Positions 33,001 to 45,390 of a DNA stretch of 64,000 nt are shown here, piece by piece (position 1 is the first letter of the stretch; each line of letters begins with the position of its first letter). The notes under the pieces were generated by a model. The model was not told the DNA's origin and did not search any database. It saw nothing but the letters and a program-made list of their open reading frames with translations. The stretch covers positions 682,001 through 746,000 of the forward strand of contig NW_026946365.1 in the NCBI RefSeq assembly GCF_035222375.1, given 5' to 3'. The DNA comes from Podospora pseudocomata (Eukaryota > Ascomycota > Sordariomycetes > Sordariales > Podosporaceae). Made by a program: the position numbers and the translations under genes.

Positions 33001-35248
33001 AGGCATCTTCATGATCTGATACGGCCGTATTTCTTGCGCCGCACAAAGGCCGAGGTGCTCAACTTCCTGCCGACGATGGCTCAGATCATTGTCCCTGTTT
33101 CGATGTCGGTCTTGCAAGAGAGGCTCTGCAAGTCGATCATGGAGAAGAACCCTCAGCTCATTCGATCCATCTTTGCTCAGGGCAAACTGAAGGCCAACGA
33201 GCGTGGGTCGCTGAGCAACATCCTCATGCAACTGCGCAAGTGTCTCTGCCATCCTTTCATCTACAGCCAGGCAATCGAAGATCGCAACCTGTCTCCCGAG
33301 CTCACTCGCCGGAACTTGATTGAGGCCTCTTCCAAGCTGATGCTCTTGGAGATTATGCTGCCCAAGTTGAAAGAGCGCGGCCACCGCGTCCTCATCTTCA
33401 GTCAGTTCCTTGACCAGCTGACGGTCCTTGAGGACTTTCTGATGAGTTTGAACCTCAGGCACGAGCGTTTGGACGGCAGTCAGTCTAGTTTGGAGAAGCA
33501 GAAGAAGATCGACGCATACAACGCTCCAGATTCAGACATCTTCTGCATGTTGTTGTCGACGCGCGCTGGTGGTGTTGGTATCAACTTGGCGACGGCCGAC
33601 ACCGTCATCATCCTCGACCCCGACTGGAACCCTCACCAAGATATCCAGGCTCTTTCACGCGCCCATCGTATCGGACAGCGTAAGAAGGTCTTGTGCTTCC
33701 AGCTCGTCACTGTTGACTCGGCCGAGGAGAAGATTCTTCAGATCGGTCGCAAGAAAATGGCGCTCGATCATCTGCTCATCGAGACCATGGACAATCAGGA
33801 CGACGCCCCCAATGACGTCGAGTCGGTCTTGAAGCACGGCGCTGAAGCTCTCTTTGGCGAAAAGAAGAAGGATGCCATCAAATACGATTCGGCTGCTGTT
33901 GACAAGCTTTTAGATCGATCCATGCAGGAGGAAACCAAGACCGACGATAAGAAATCGGCCGAGTCTGCATTTGCCCACGCCCGAGTGTGGGCCAACGATG
34001 GTCTTGCTGACGAGATGAAGGAGACCGAACAGCAGGAGATGTCGCTCAGTGTCTGGGACCAAATTCTCAAGCAGCGTGAAGAGGAGGCTCGTCGTAAGGC
34101 CGAGAAAGCTAGGGAAACTCTCGGCCGCGGTGGACGCCGTCGTGGGGTGAGTAGTTATGCTTCCAGTCTCTGGAAGTCCAGAATACTAACGAACAACAGA
34201 ATGCCAACTACGCAGGTCCCCAGTTCGAGTTTGACGAGGGAGAGAAGCCAGACAGTGATCAAGGCGAAGGTGATCATGACTTCATCGCTAAAAGCGATGG
34301 TGGTGATACAAGCGACGAGGAAGTCGGCACTCCAGCCACTGGGCTATCAGCACACTTGCGCAAGTCAGGTACGAAAAGTCAACTTTCTTTAGTTCAGTCA
34401 AGAAGCAGAGCCAAAGGCAACAAAGGGGGCGCGACACCACCAGTCACGCCTAGCAAGAGGAAGACCCCGCAAAAGACCACTCAAACACGCAGCATTATTC
34501 GAACCACAAGCTCACGCAAGACAACTTCTCAGACAACGAAAGCGGCCAGGCCCAGACCCAAAGCAACGCCCAAGCCCAAGGGAAAGCAGCAGCAGCAGGA
34601 GCAGCAGCTTCCCTCGCCCCCCAAAACGGCCACGCCAAAGGCGCCGTCAATGGTGATAAAGTTAAACGTTCCCAAGTCGAAGTCGCCATCTTCACGGCCC
34701 AAGGCCCAGGCGCCCAACAACAAAACGGCGGTGGCGCCAGCAACAGTCGCCCAGTTAGCACAGACGTCCGGTTTAATGTCCCTGACAATGCTGCGTCCCA
34801 AAATCAAAGACGGCAGCAGCAGCAGCAGCAGCTCGGAGCTGTCGGAGATGTCGGGGGAGCCCCAGTAACTCACCACCAGGCAGGTGCAAGCATGACAGCC
34901 TCTCAAAGGGCGGGGATTGACTTGTTGAACTCGATTGCGATGAGGCCTGCTGGGCAGTCTGGAGGTGGTGGGGGTGGGGGGGTGATGGTTAACCAGATTG
35001 GTGTGCCGACGGTTCCGAGCTCGACGTCGTCGTCGGTGGCGGCGGCGGCGGTGGTGCTGCCAAAGGCGGAGCAGTGCGTTGTTTGCAAGTATAGTCACCC
35101 GTGGAGCTGGGAGTGCCCTGAGATGAGGAGCATGAGGAATTTGAGGGTGGCGTTGGATGAGCTGAAGCGGGATGGGAGGTTGACGGAGGAGGAGAGGAGT
35201 GGGTGGAGGGGGTTTTTGGTGGAGAAGTTGAGGTTGTTGAGGGGGTGA
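30001..35248 (+). CDS. Chromatin remodelling ATPase, CHD3/Mi-2 (Mit1-like)
   Basis: Large nuclear SNF2 remodeller. Proposed exons: 30001-30453, 30637-34146, 34200-34864, 34909-35248, about 1655 residues. Order: acidic N-terminus; Cys/His zinc-finger region of PHD type (about 335-410, CDSCGYPDD...FCQGC...YHKVC, continued by FRCARCHRGWHYEH...CKDC); divergent chromodomain-like segment (IEYLIKWERQSYNHCQW); ATPase with ADEMGLGKT (about 760), box II as DEAQ (about 871) and LTGTPLQNN; helicase C with STRAGGVGINL and ALSRAHRIGQ. Domain order resembles Mi-2 and fission-yeast Mit1, the ATPase of the SHREC heterochromatin silencing complex; that role is inferred. The tail ends in a zinc knuckle (CVVCKYSHPWSWEC) that is out of frame with 34200-34864, so the last intron is uncertain; 34865-34944 is an alternative. 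Confidence 0.85.
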
Positions 35249-37914
35249 TCTTGGGGCTTGCTCATAATTTTTGAGGATTGTTGTGTGTTGTTTTCTTTTT
35301 GGAAGGGGAGTGCTAGTCAGACGGGGAGACAAAATGGTGATGGGGAGGGGCTGGCTGGTGATTCATTGCGAAAGAGAGGGGGTGCTCTGGCAGGATCTCT
35401 AAGCTCTTTTCATTCAGAAGAGAGGGATTATCTTCTTTTTAATACTCTGTGGTTGAGTTTTCTATTGCATAGCGCGATATACCCTGGGGTTTTTTCCGGT
35501 GCATTGAGGCATTCGGATGGAGGTGGGGAGGCGTCGGGGGTTTGCTTCTGCGCGCCACGCAGCATCATACAGAGAGATTTTTTATTTACAAAGACGGGGA
35601 TTGCGTTTGTGCTTGCTACCTACCTATGTGATGTGCTCAAGAGTGACTGTTTACCTATGTTTGTGTGATGTTGCCCACACTGGTTTGTTTCCATGAGAAG
35701 GGGAGGGGTGTTGGCCTTGTTCGGGTGGGCTGCTATGGGGAGGGGAGAGTTGGGGAGGGGAGAATTGGGGAGGAGAGAGTCGGAGGGGAGAGAGTTGGGG
35801 AGGAGGGTGGGCGACTTGACATGGTTGGGATGCGAGTTGCAGGGGAAAACTGGAAAGAAACGGAGTTGTAGAACGATGAGATTGGTGGTGCGCTAGCTAC
35901 ACACGATGGATCCAATGGGTTGGTGGTATGTACCTAGTTTATTGCTAGAATGGGAATGGATGGTGAGGGTTGTGGCTGGCATTGGTGTTGACGTTGACAT
36001 TTGACAGCTGACGGGTTGACGTGCGTAGCGGCCCGTTGAATGGACTGAGCTTAGCCTCTTCTAGAAATGAGGGACACGAGAAAGAGTTTTGGTATTTTCT
36101 GTGTTTTAGAGCTGCCCAAAGCTTTGTTTATTTATTGGCTTTGGAGATCTGTTGTAAGTGGCAGGATGCTTAGTGGTTGATATGGCTCCATTGGGATACC
36201 CACCAACTTTGACACTGGACGTAAAGAACCCTTTCTGGATGGTATGTGACCTTTGGAGATTTGGAAGTATATAGGGCAAAGACGAGATGTTGGGATCAAC
36301 TGTCAGTACTTGTCATCCGATGTCTTGGAATACACGTGGTAACTTCAACATGCATAATCTTGGTATTGACTTGATGCTGTTATTCTTTTTGTGGATCTAG
36401 CCACATCTTGCAAGTGTCAAGTACCTACCTAAGCCCTGGAAGTAAATAACAATTCAATGTCTGTCCGGTAAGTGCTCACAGGCACCGGTGTTTGGCGTGT
36501 GGAGTGCTATGTGAGCGGAGGTTGGCGCCACTTCTCACCACGATGCTGGAAAAGCATCTTGATCAATGAGATGATATTCTCACAGTCCCTGAAGCCGTAC
36601 TACCCATCCCATCCATCAGCCAGCTCCCGCCGTGTAGCCGCCCTGAACACAGATATTTCACCAAGGATCACAACACACATGCACTAAATACCTTTTTGGT
36701 ACCTTCCGGTATCTTTTCTCCCATTTGCGGTCGGAGTGGCCGTTTGTCACGTGCGACTAGTGAACCAAAAAGAACAGGCACCAAATGTGGCTTCCCGTCC
36801 AGTGCCTGAGCAAAGGCAAGCAACCTTATTCAGATTGACTGTGAGGCCGTTTGCTTCAACCTTGTTCAAGTCCTTTTGGTCTGTCCGGCATTTGTTTACA
36901 TGCATTGATATGAGTCAACGGGGAGATGTCTGCTCGTTCCGATAGGTTGGCAAGTTGCTTTCTGAAGTGTTGAGGCTCATGCATTCCACAAGCCCACCAC
37001 AAGCTTATGTGGCTTGTCTGTTCGTTTGGTTGCGGTGGAGGAGAGGTTAGCAACGGAAAACACCGATCAAGCGTGGATTAGGGCGCCAGACTAGGGTAGT
37101 AAGAACCAGAACGATAAATAACGGGACAGATATCTATGTGGCTGTTTAGGTTCCTTCTCCTCTTTTCTGATGCTGGCTGTTACGCTGTCAATCGGTAGCA
37201 AGTAAATATCTTACCTAACTTAGATATCAACACTAAGGTATTTTCCAAGTGCATCTGCTGTTTTGCCTTGCAACTTCATCTTCAACCCTGGTCCCTTGTC
37301 CCTCGTCCCTTCCTGCCCTCTGCCGGAGACGCACAACAGGCAGGCGTACAACACTTCAAAGCTACGGTCGTACTTGCTTGTGATCTGCTCAACTGGCTAC
37401 ACCTGCCAGCTAGGTAGATACGAGGGCTCCCAGTCACCTAGCTCCAGCACCATCAGCGGCATCAGCCTTGTTTTAACTGACACTGTCCGCTGGCCCACCG
37501 GTGTGCCGTTCCACGAGGCCTCATTCATTCTTGTCCTCGCTCTATTGTTACCGCACGCCTCATTACCATTCTCAGCTCTATTTTCCGGCCAAGGATACCA
37601 GTCCTGCTGTCAACAGTGCTAACCTGCATATACTTTCTATAGAGGATGTTTACGGCGGTATAAACACGACAACCCAAGTCGACCAGGCTTTCCGCCAGCT
37701 GTCTCAATTGATTGGACTGCGACTATATCATTCCGTTTGCACGCACCCACCACGCACATCCTGTTACCTCTCTCACTCTCTCTTTCTCGCCTCCCGGGGG
37801 GCAGTGCCGGCATTGTTTCCTTTTGGATTTGACTTGACCAGTGTGTGCTGTCTCCGCCATTTGTTTTTGTTCTGTACTGTTTCCTTTGACTTCCCGAGCT
37901 TCTCTGCTTTTTCC
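35249..37914. other. Intergenic, 2.7 kb
   Basis: The 3' flank of the remodeller, including G-rich GGGGAGAGTTGG-like short repeats at about 35735-35810, then AT-richer sequence, then a TC-rich leader (about 37760-37914) before the CCCH gene. Open frames here lack gene-like composition. Confidence 0.5.
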
Positions 37915-40900
37915 ATGTACACGCCTTTGGCTGATGTGAAAGCAGGGTTCTCCGTCAACGCAATGTCTAGTGGTAACCTGCATCAACAGCAGCCTGACTG
38001 CAAGCAGCCTAGGCCTCATTGGTTCGCTGGGGAGCTTTCATCGCCTTCCGTGGCATCTTCTGGCCGCTCTCCGTCATTGACCAGTCTTGAGTCCGTTTCT
38101 TCTCTTGATAGTGTGTCAGAATCGGCCTTGAAGACACCAACAGCACCGGCAAACTGGCGTGCTGATTCCAACGAGACAAAAGAAGCTGCAGGCACGACCG
38201 ACCAAGTAGTAAATAAGCCAGGCAGGCGTCACAACTTTCGTCAGGGCTCTCCATCTTCTCTGTTCACCAGTTCTGGTGCTGCGACTCCGACATCGTCTCA
38301 TCGCATCCCTTCGGTAGTGAACCCAACTTCTCAGAACGCGGGTATTCATGCGCCAAAACCCTCTGTTGAAAGGGAACGACACGAAGAAGATCCTGCTGGC
38401 AGTTGCGGAGCACGCGATCCTGACTGTTTTGATTCAGTTAGTGGTGTTGGGTCCAGGCTCGACACTGATTGTGAACAAGGCCACAGAGGTACATACCCCT
38501 CTTGCACACATGTTCCTGATGCAGCTTACTGACTTGTAACTGCAGCTCACGAGTTCTCTTTTGTTGACGATAACAGCCTGAAGGCATCTTCAGGGCTTGT
38601 ATCACCTAGCTTTTCTCCCCAAGCTGGATACAGGAGAAAGTATTCACATGAGCGTGACAGAAAAGCCCATATTTTGCAGCAGTTTGAGAGTATCAGAGGT
38701 GTTTGGCCGTCGGATTCTGTAACTGGTTGGTATACCCTGCTTCTAAACGACGACGCCAGTATGCCTGACTGATGATCATAGCTCCGTCACACAATACAAG
38801 CGGGTCCAGCCTCCTTTTCAAAGGTCCCATCGCAAAGAACATCGCCGAGATCAAATCTAAGCTCGCATTCGCTGGGCTTCTTGCCTCAACGGCCCTTTCT
38901 CAGCCAGCAGACAGGCACAACTACACCACCCCCCGTCCTCCTTCCCCGAGCATCGGCTCGGACACTACAATAAGGGCGGCCCCGCATCAGCTGACCACAT
39001 ATTCCGGCCAATCAACAGAGGTCACATCACCAGCAATACAAACAACAGGCAGTGCCCCGAATACCTCCGAGCCATTGTCCTCCGTTCCGGACCCACTTTC
39101 CGGAGGCATAAATATCTCCTTCGGGCAGCTCCCGAACTTGAACTCAGATTCCTCTTTTTCTTTTGATGAGCAACAGCAACAGCAACAGCAACAAAAATCG
39201 TCCAAGCATCTTGAAAAAGAAGAAATGTCTGGCTCCGTCGCGGGTAGCGTTGGCGCTGGCGAGCAGATGCGTCTGTCTGGTGGTGTGAGTGGAAGAGGGC
39301 AGCTTCCTGCCAGCACTGCCGGCCCCTTTGGTGGTCGCGCGAGAGGTATGTTTGTTTTTTTCCATTCATCTGTGTTAGTCGGTGTGTTTTGGAATTCATA
39401 TACTTTCTCTTTTATCTTTTTTTTTTGCTTTTCTTTTCTTTTGCTTATTTTTTCTTTTGCTTTTTGCGTTGTCTCTGCTATGATTGTTGCACCGGTTGAA
39501 TTTGTCTTCACTGGTAGAAACACAAGCTCTAACATGCTTCCAGGCATTGACAACTGGCGCCAGCGAGCGCAGTCCCCGCCCCAGCCCAGGACCGGCAATG
39601 GTATATATCTATTCAACCTCAATCATCTGAGCCAAGCTGATCAGTATATAGATACAACCTCTTCTCCTTCTCTGGGCGCGGTCCTTGCTCCCGCCAATGG
39701 CAACTTTGCTGCTTGCCCCTCCCAGGGGTACAACCCTGGCTTCTCTTCGCCTGTTGCGCCGCGCTCTCCCACCTTGGCGTCTTTTTCTTCTGCCCCGACC
39801 CGTCCCGCCGTCCTGTCCCCTGCTGCCCGGCAGCAGTTCACTCCTTTCCCCGGCCCATCCGCCGCCACCAGCATCTTTTCGCCTGGCACTCCGACCGTCT
39901 CTGCCGGCCTCAGTTTTAGTGACTTTGCCGGTGGCTCCAGCTTGTCGCCCGTCGGCTTCTCTGGTGCTCCCAGCTTTGTCGACCCGTCTGGTTTCGCCTC
40001 TCTGTCGCTCTCTCACCCCGCGGCCGCCCGCCAAGGCCAGCTCGCCCATCTGCGAATGATGGGTGATGCTGGGACTGGCAATCTTTTCTCGGCCCCGACA
40101 TCCCAGCCTCAGGGGCTGTACGGAGTCCCTTCGTCTTCTGCCGGTGGTGGTGGCTCGGCCACGAGCCCAACCACGACCGCTCCCCCGGCGATCCCGGCCC
40201 GGCGCCCCCAGAACTGGGATCTGGCTCAGTACCAGAGCCAGTATCTGGTCACCATCGGCCCTGATACCCAGGGATACTGTTTTGTCCGCCCTGACGGCAG
40301 CCGGACCCGACTGGTGCCCGTTGACATGCTCCCATTCTCGCTCGTTGGGCTTCCGCCTTCGGAGAACGACAATGACAAGTTGATTGAGTTGGTGATTCCC
40401 ACCGGTATGGACCGACTTTGCAAGAATAGCAATATTGAGCGGGCGGTTGTTCAGGTACGTTCCATTCTAGTGTTTATTTACTTGCCCCTTTTCTTGTTGG
40501 GTGGGTGACGGGTGATGGTCTGTGCACTCAGCCCTCAACCCCAACCAACCCTAGCCCGTCACTGCTCTCTTTCTCCTGCCTGATGCTGACTTTGTGAACA
40601 GTCCCCCCCTAATCGCCATCAAGACCCCATCCAGGTAAGCAGTTTTCCTCTCTTTTTCCTCATAATCACCTGGAGAGCTCTCCCGCCCATCCAGCCCAAT
40701 CCAACTGAGACTCATATCAGAACCGTATTGACCATATCCTGCTCGCGTCTGATCCTCAGGCTTCTTCTGCTGCCGCCACTACCGGTTCCGGTCCGACTTC
40801 CCCTTCTGCCGCACAGCCTAGAAAGATCAAGGTCTATTGCGACAAGTGGGTTCACGAGGGGACCTGCGCGTTCACCCAACAAGGATGCAAGTACAAGCAC

Positions 40901-41275
40901 GAGATGCCTATGGACAAGGCCACACAGCACAGTTTGGGGCTGTTTCATGGTTTGCCTACCTGGTGGAAGAAGAGGCAGGCAGAGCTGTCTCGCGAGAGCG
41001 AGCGGGGTCCTCTGGAGCGCGGTGGCGGTGTTTCCGTTGGTGGAAGGTTTGCTACGGGCGGTTCTGGTGGCGTCACCGGCACTGGCGCTGGCGCCGGTGC
41101 TGGTGCTGAAGGTGGTCACAGACGATATGGTTCGAGCTGGTCGCGCTGGGACAGTGGGAGTGGTGGAAGCGGTGTGGGGAGCGCATCTGGTATGCGCCGC
41201 GGTTCTTCTTCTACTGGTAGTGAGTCTGGTTTCCATTCTTTCAACTGGAGAGAGCGTCACCCGGCCCCGGGGTAA
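37915..41275 (+). CDS. CCCH zinc-finger protein, six exons
   Basis: Predicted 938-residue protein. Exons: 37915-38488, 38546-38725, 38782-39345, 39544-40454, 40602-40634, 40721-41275; all introns are GT-AG and phases agree. Most of the protein is Ser/Pro/Gln-rich and disordered, with a polyQ run near 39171. A conserved-looking block precedes the finger (YLVTIGPDTQGYCFVRPDGS; LIELVIPTGMD). The C-terminal exon has one CCCH finger, CDKWVHEGTCAFTQQGCKYKH (C-x8-C-x6-C-x3-H), followed by MPMDKATQHSLGLFHGLPTWW and a Gly/Ser-rich tail. CCCH fingers usually bind RNA, so post-transcriptional control is plausible, but no specific role is recognised. The 33-nt fifth exon keeps frame. The intron at 39346-39543 is in frame and open, so retention would still give protein. 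The ATG at 37915 is the most likely start; the frame is open further up in leader-like sequence. Confidence 0.75.
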
Positions 41276-44200
41276 TAAGCAGATGGTGTCGTTTCTTTTT
41301 GTTGCTCCCCCAATCTGAAGGTGGTGCGGTTGGCGTTTTCGTTTGCTTATATAAAGAAGAATACCCCGCGGTATAGTATATACCCCAAACGGTTTGACAG
41401 CGTTGAAGGGGTGTGGACGATTGGGCGGGATGTGATTTGGTGTCTGCGAGTGCAGTTGTAGTTGTGTACTGACCGAGTGAATAATGTGGTTTTTGGGATG
41501 TTTGTGTCGCTGGTGAAGTTTCATCAGTGTGTGGAGATTGTGGAGGGGGTACAACCGCACGACAACCCGAAAATACGACTTCGTCAACGGCCTTTACGAC
41601 CAAGTAATCCTCCAACTGCTTGTCACAATCTTGCGCCCTGCATCGACTACCGTCTCTGTGATCCTTCTTCAACATCTCAATTTGCTTGACTGTTATTATG
41701 GACATCATACCCTCGCAAAACCAAGAGTCCACCGTATCGACATTCATGGAGACATTCGACTGCCGGATGTCTTCTAATCTCATCAAGACCGCGAGAAATA
41801 TTCGCCAGCCTGATGTTTCAATCGTTAGTTACCAAGTCGACTTTTACTTCCCAGCGGAAAGCATGGTCAAACCTGCTTGGAAAGAGCAACTTTGTGGAAG
41901 ATCGCAGTTCGCCAGACTTTTTGTCAATGGAATGAGAAGTCTTTGTCGTAGCTCTTTACACAAATCAAAATTTCTGTCCCCTTCTTTTCTGGGGTATTAT
42001 TAGGGACGCGATTATCGGAGAGGCAACACAAAGTTTATCACTGGAGATTACTTTCTCTCGTCACCTCGACACTATCTAAGCTTCGACCATCTCAGTCTAG
42101 ACGAGCTTTTGATTAGTTGTTGGACATCTCGACGACCACATCCTCCCATCACTATAACAACACTATCAAGATCACGACGAAGATGAACACGTTCTGGGGT
42201 GGGCTAGTCGTGGTCCTGGCTGTCCGATCCCCGAGAGGCATGTTCCAGTTCAACTTTGGCATGTGTTTGTTACGGATAGCTGAGGTGGTTTATTTGTCTG
42301 TTATTATTGCGTCTAAGGTGACGGTGGGCTTGGTTGCCTCGGTTTAATCCGCCCAAGTGGGCGGTTTGATGGATTTGTGGCGTTGATTTCGTTTTTGTTT
42401 TTTGGAGTACTAGTGTACTATTTATCACAACGCGCACACCTCGGTCACTTTTAAGACCCAGAGCTAACTTGGCTATAGACCACCCGCCTCCCAACTTTGG
42501 CCCTGTCGGCTCAGAGAGACGCCATGTGCCTATCCGCCACGGCGAGGTCAATGATGAGGATTCGGAGAGGAACTCGGTTGTGAGTGAGGGGAGGAGTGTT
42601 ACGGGTATGATGATTATTAGTCCTGGTAGGGCTTAATGGATATGAGAACAAGAAATTGGGCGATGATTTGATGACGATAAAATGGGTTTGGAATTGCATG
42701 GAAACAAGGATCAGTATGGAATATGGTTCGGAAAATATGGGTTATGGATGATGGATTACGGGGAAATGTTTTGTGGGTTTTTGTTGTTTTCTTTTTGCTT
42801 ATATTTTCTATCTTGGAAGCATTAAATAGCTTTGTGCTCACGCATGGGAATAGTTTGGGAGATGTGTATGTTAGGGTAGTTGACATAGAGTTTGAGTTCT
42901 CTGATTTTGAGAGGTTTTTGATCATTGGGGTGAGGTGTGTTGTGGTGTGGTGTGGTGTGGTGAAGGTGACTCTGGAATGTGTGGTGAAGGTGACTTTGAG
43001 ATGTGTGGAGTTTTGAGGGTATGTCGTGGATAAGGTATTCAACAGGATCCGTGCTGTTTTGGCTCCCCGCTTCACAGCGACATGAAAAAGAACAGCCCAA
43101 AGTTGGATTAACTCACCCTTTGTTGACTTGGACACATCCACTTTGGGAGACAAGAAGCACCCATAAATCTTATAATTCGAGTCTTCGACGTCCTGTATCC
43201 ATTTACTGACGACCACCGTATTCTGGCAGCTCTTTCCATGACATATAATATCTATCAACAGATAGCCAGTGTAAGTGAGTCGCAAAAACTGTGACGTGAT
43301 CTGTCCTACGTGAAGACAATCTCTACTATCGAACCTGAAAACCACCAAGTCAAACGCCCTTCCCACCCTCCCAACCAAGTGTCGTCTCCTATACCCACCC
43401 CGAATACGGGCTCACTCTTATTGTACGATCCCACCTTTGGCCGCATAAGCCCCCCTCCGCCTTCTGCACAGCTAGGATGTCGTGATAACATCAATTGTCA
43501 ATATCTTTTCTTCCTCGCTCGCCTCGACGCACTTCCTTGTTTCGAGATCCCAACATAATCTCAACGGACGGAGACTTGACGAGAGTTGAACCGGCTGGCT
43601 CCCCGCACTCCTCGAGGTACTGTACACCCCTTCCTTTGTTGCGCTGCTGTCCCGCTATCAACAGCCGAGGAGAAAGAGGGGAGCATCGCTTGCTCTCGCT
43701 CCTCGAGCGTACTGTACACTCTCTTTTCTCCTTCCTCCTCTTATGTTCCCTCCAGCTACCGCGTCGTGACCCAGCTACCGCTCGCGGGCGCTGCTGCTTT
43801 CCACCATAAGAGGAGGAGGGCGGGAGGCGAGCTTCGACGTGGTGGACAAGGGGGAAGGGAGGGGAGAATCAAGGAGGAGGGTCGAGCGGGGGGCTGCCGG
43901 GGACAGGTCGGTCATCGTGGTGAATAATGGCCATGGTTTGGCGGAGGGCAAGTGTCGGAAAACTTGTAGCGGTCGTAGTTGTAGTCGATGGCTGCCAGGG
44001 TTCCCTTGATGGCATACTAGGCCGTGGTGGGTGTTTATGTCGAAAGGTTCTGTGGGACAGGCGGACGGCCCGATGGCTTCAGCAGTGTTTCGAGAGGGAG
44101 TGGAGTAGTTGTAGTTGTCGTGAACGAGGGACGGCACGGCTGGAATGGGTGATGGAGGGGTGGGTTGGTGCGAGTGCTGTGGTTGTGATGTGTCTATGAT

Positions 44201-44550
44201 GGTGGGTGGGTGGTTAAAATGGGTGGGAATAGTCGAGTGAGTGATTGACGGTGAGATGGGTGTAGAAGTGGAAGATGGGTACAAAAGTGGAAGTCGGGTG
44301 CAGAAATGGCAGCGAGGTGGCATGAGTCGAAGATCACGAAGTGCTCAACGACCAAGCATCAGCAACTAAAGTCCACAACACGACCAACACCACAAATAAC
44401 CAAGGACAGACCATTCAAGAGCCCGACAGTCCCCCAACAACACTGACCCACCCCCCAACACCCCCCAGACAGAACTCATGACCAACCCAACCCCCGCTCC
44501 AACCCTTCATAAAGAATGTCCGCATTCTTCCTCCCAACCGAAGCAAGTTG
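41276..44550. other. Gene-poor intergenic region
   Basis: No well-supported gene. A low-confidence ORF at 42183-42636 is listed separately. A short 24-bp direct repeat (gtgtggtgaaggtgact) occurs at about 42953-43008. The 253-codon minus-strand frame at 42617-43378 and the 182-codon frame at 43775-44323 have no domain or coding-like composition. Confidence 0.45.
42183..42636 (+). CDS. Possible small two-exon protein, unassigned
   Basis: A hydrophobic start (MNTFWGGLVVVLAV) follows a leader-like sequence (ctatcaagatcacgacgaag). Further on, a good branch point and acceptor (gctaacttggctatag, ending about 42477) precedes a hydrophilic open frame (NFGPVGSERRHVPIRHGEVNDEDSERN) ending at 42634-42636. 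The donor could not be fixed: the obvious gtgacg donor at 42318 gives the wrong phase, and a gtttgt donor at 42261 would fit. It may be a small secreted or membrane protein, or not a gene. Confidence 0.22.
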
Positions 44551-44672
44551 ACCCTCGGCGTGGTCAAGTGGTCAGCTTGTGGTAGGTTAGGATAGTTTCT
44601 CACACCCAGGGCGTGGTCTTGGGGCACAGTGAGTTCGATCCAAACTCGGGCAAAAACCCCGTGGGGGTTTTT
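44551..44672 (+). ncRNA. tRNA-like Pol III module, SINE candidate
   Basis: A tRNA-style A box (tggtcaagtgg, 44561-44571) and B box (gagttcgatcc, 44631-44641) lie about 60 bp apart, in the right order for an internal RNA polymerase III promoter. A perfect 9-bp hairpin follows: aaaaacccc at 44652-44660, loop gtg, ggggttttt at 44664-44672. It ends in five T, a Pol III stop. The acceptor and T stems do not fold as a functional tRNA, so a tRNA-derived SINE or tRNA pseudogene is more likely than a tRNA. Downstream sequence to about 44760 may belong to the element. Confidence 0.35.
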
Positions 44673-44789
44673 CCGGACGAGGTAAATTGCCCCCAGCGTG
44701 GTTGGGGTTCAAAGCAGTTGGTCGTCTCTTCTTTTGTCATCTTATCCATTTTATCTGATTCACTTATCCTTAAAAAAGTGCAAGAGAAG

Positions 44790-45390
44790 CCACTAAATCG
44801 TGTGCTTTGTTCGGTAACTGATGTGTTGCTATGGTGGTGGGAGAGCAACTTTGCCTGCTGCTTGAGGTTTTGACTGTCCATCTCAATTTTCACAGTTCGC
44901 ACACAAATAAGACGGAGAGCAACAAGGAATTACATTGGGCATTTTTTGACCGGGGTTATCATGGCCAGTAACCTGTTCAAGAGCACTTTTTATCAAGGTG
45001 GTTGCTGCTCAAGGTCGTCCAGATGGAGTTGGCGACTTTCTGCTTTATTATGACCGGGCACTTTACCAATCTCCTGCCATTTCTCATAGAATCAGTTGAT
45101 CAACATGCTATCTAATGCTACACAGTGCTCATCATCTGATCAAGGAGCACTTTCGACTAGAAAACTATTGCTTCAGGTGGTCGAATGGATATCGCGACTT
45201 CCTTCCTTTATTTATTAGCACACATCAAACCCACTCCTGTTATTGATTATCACCCTATCTAATTAATATACTGCCTGCAGCTGCAAGGTGTTGTTGGTCT
45301 GGTCAAGACGCACATTCTTCCATGATGCTTGCTGCTTGAAGTTGTTGACATGCATACTACGACTTTCGACCTCATTCTTCACTAATCACA
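44790..45390. repeat. Decayed tandem array, ~163-bp period
   Basis: Four diverged copies of a block with core gctgcttgaggt...cgac begin near 44857, 45004, 45167 and 45331 (spacings about 147, 163 and 164 bp). Between cores, gttcaagagcacttt, atcaaggagcactttc and gtcaagacgcacatt recur in register. The array is AT-rich and heavily diverged. It directly follows the tRNA-like module. Confidence 0.5.

Noticed and set aside
39601-39644. Possible 44-bp intron (gtatat...tcag) inside the CCCH gene
   Set aside because: Splicing it would put a stop immediately after the junction, whereas reading through keeps the conserved frame.
42617-43378. 253-codon minus-strand open frame
   Set aside because: Thr/His/Asn/Lys-rich from AT-rich repetitive DNA (gtggtgtggtgt repeats); no family features.
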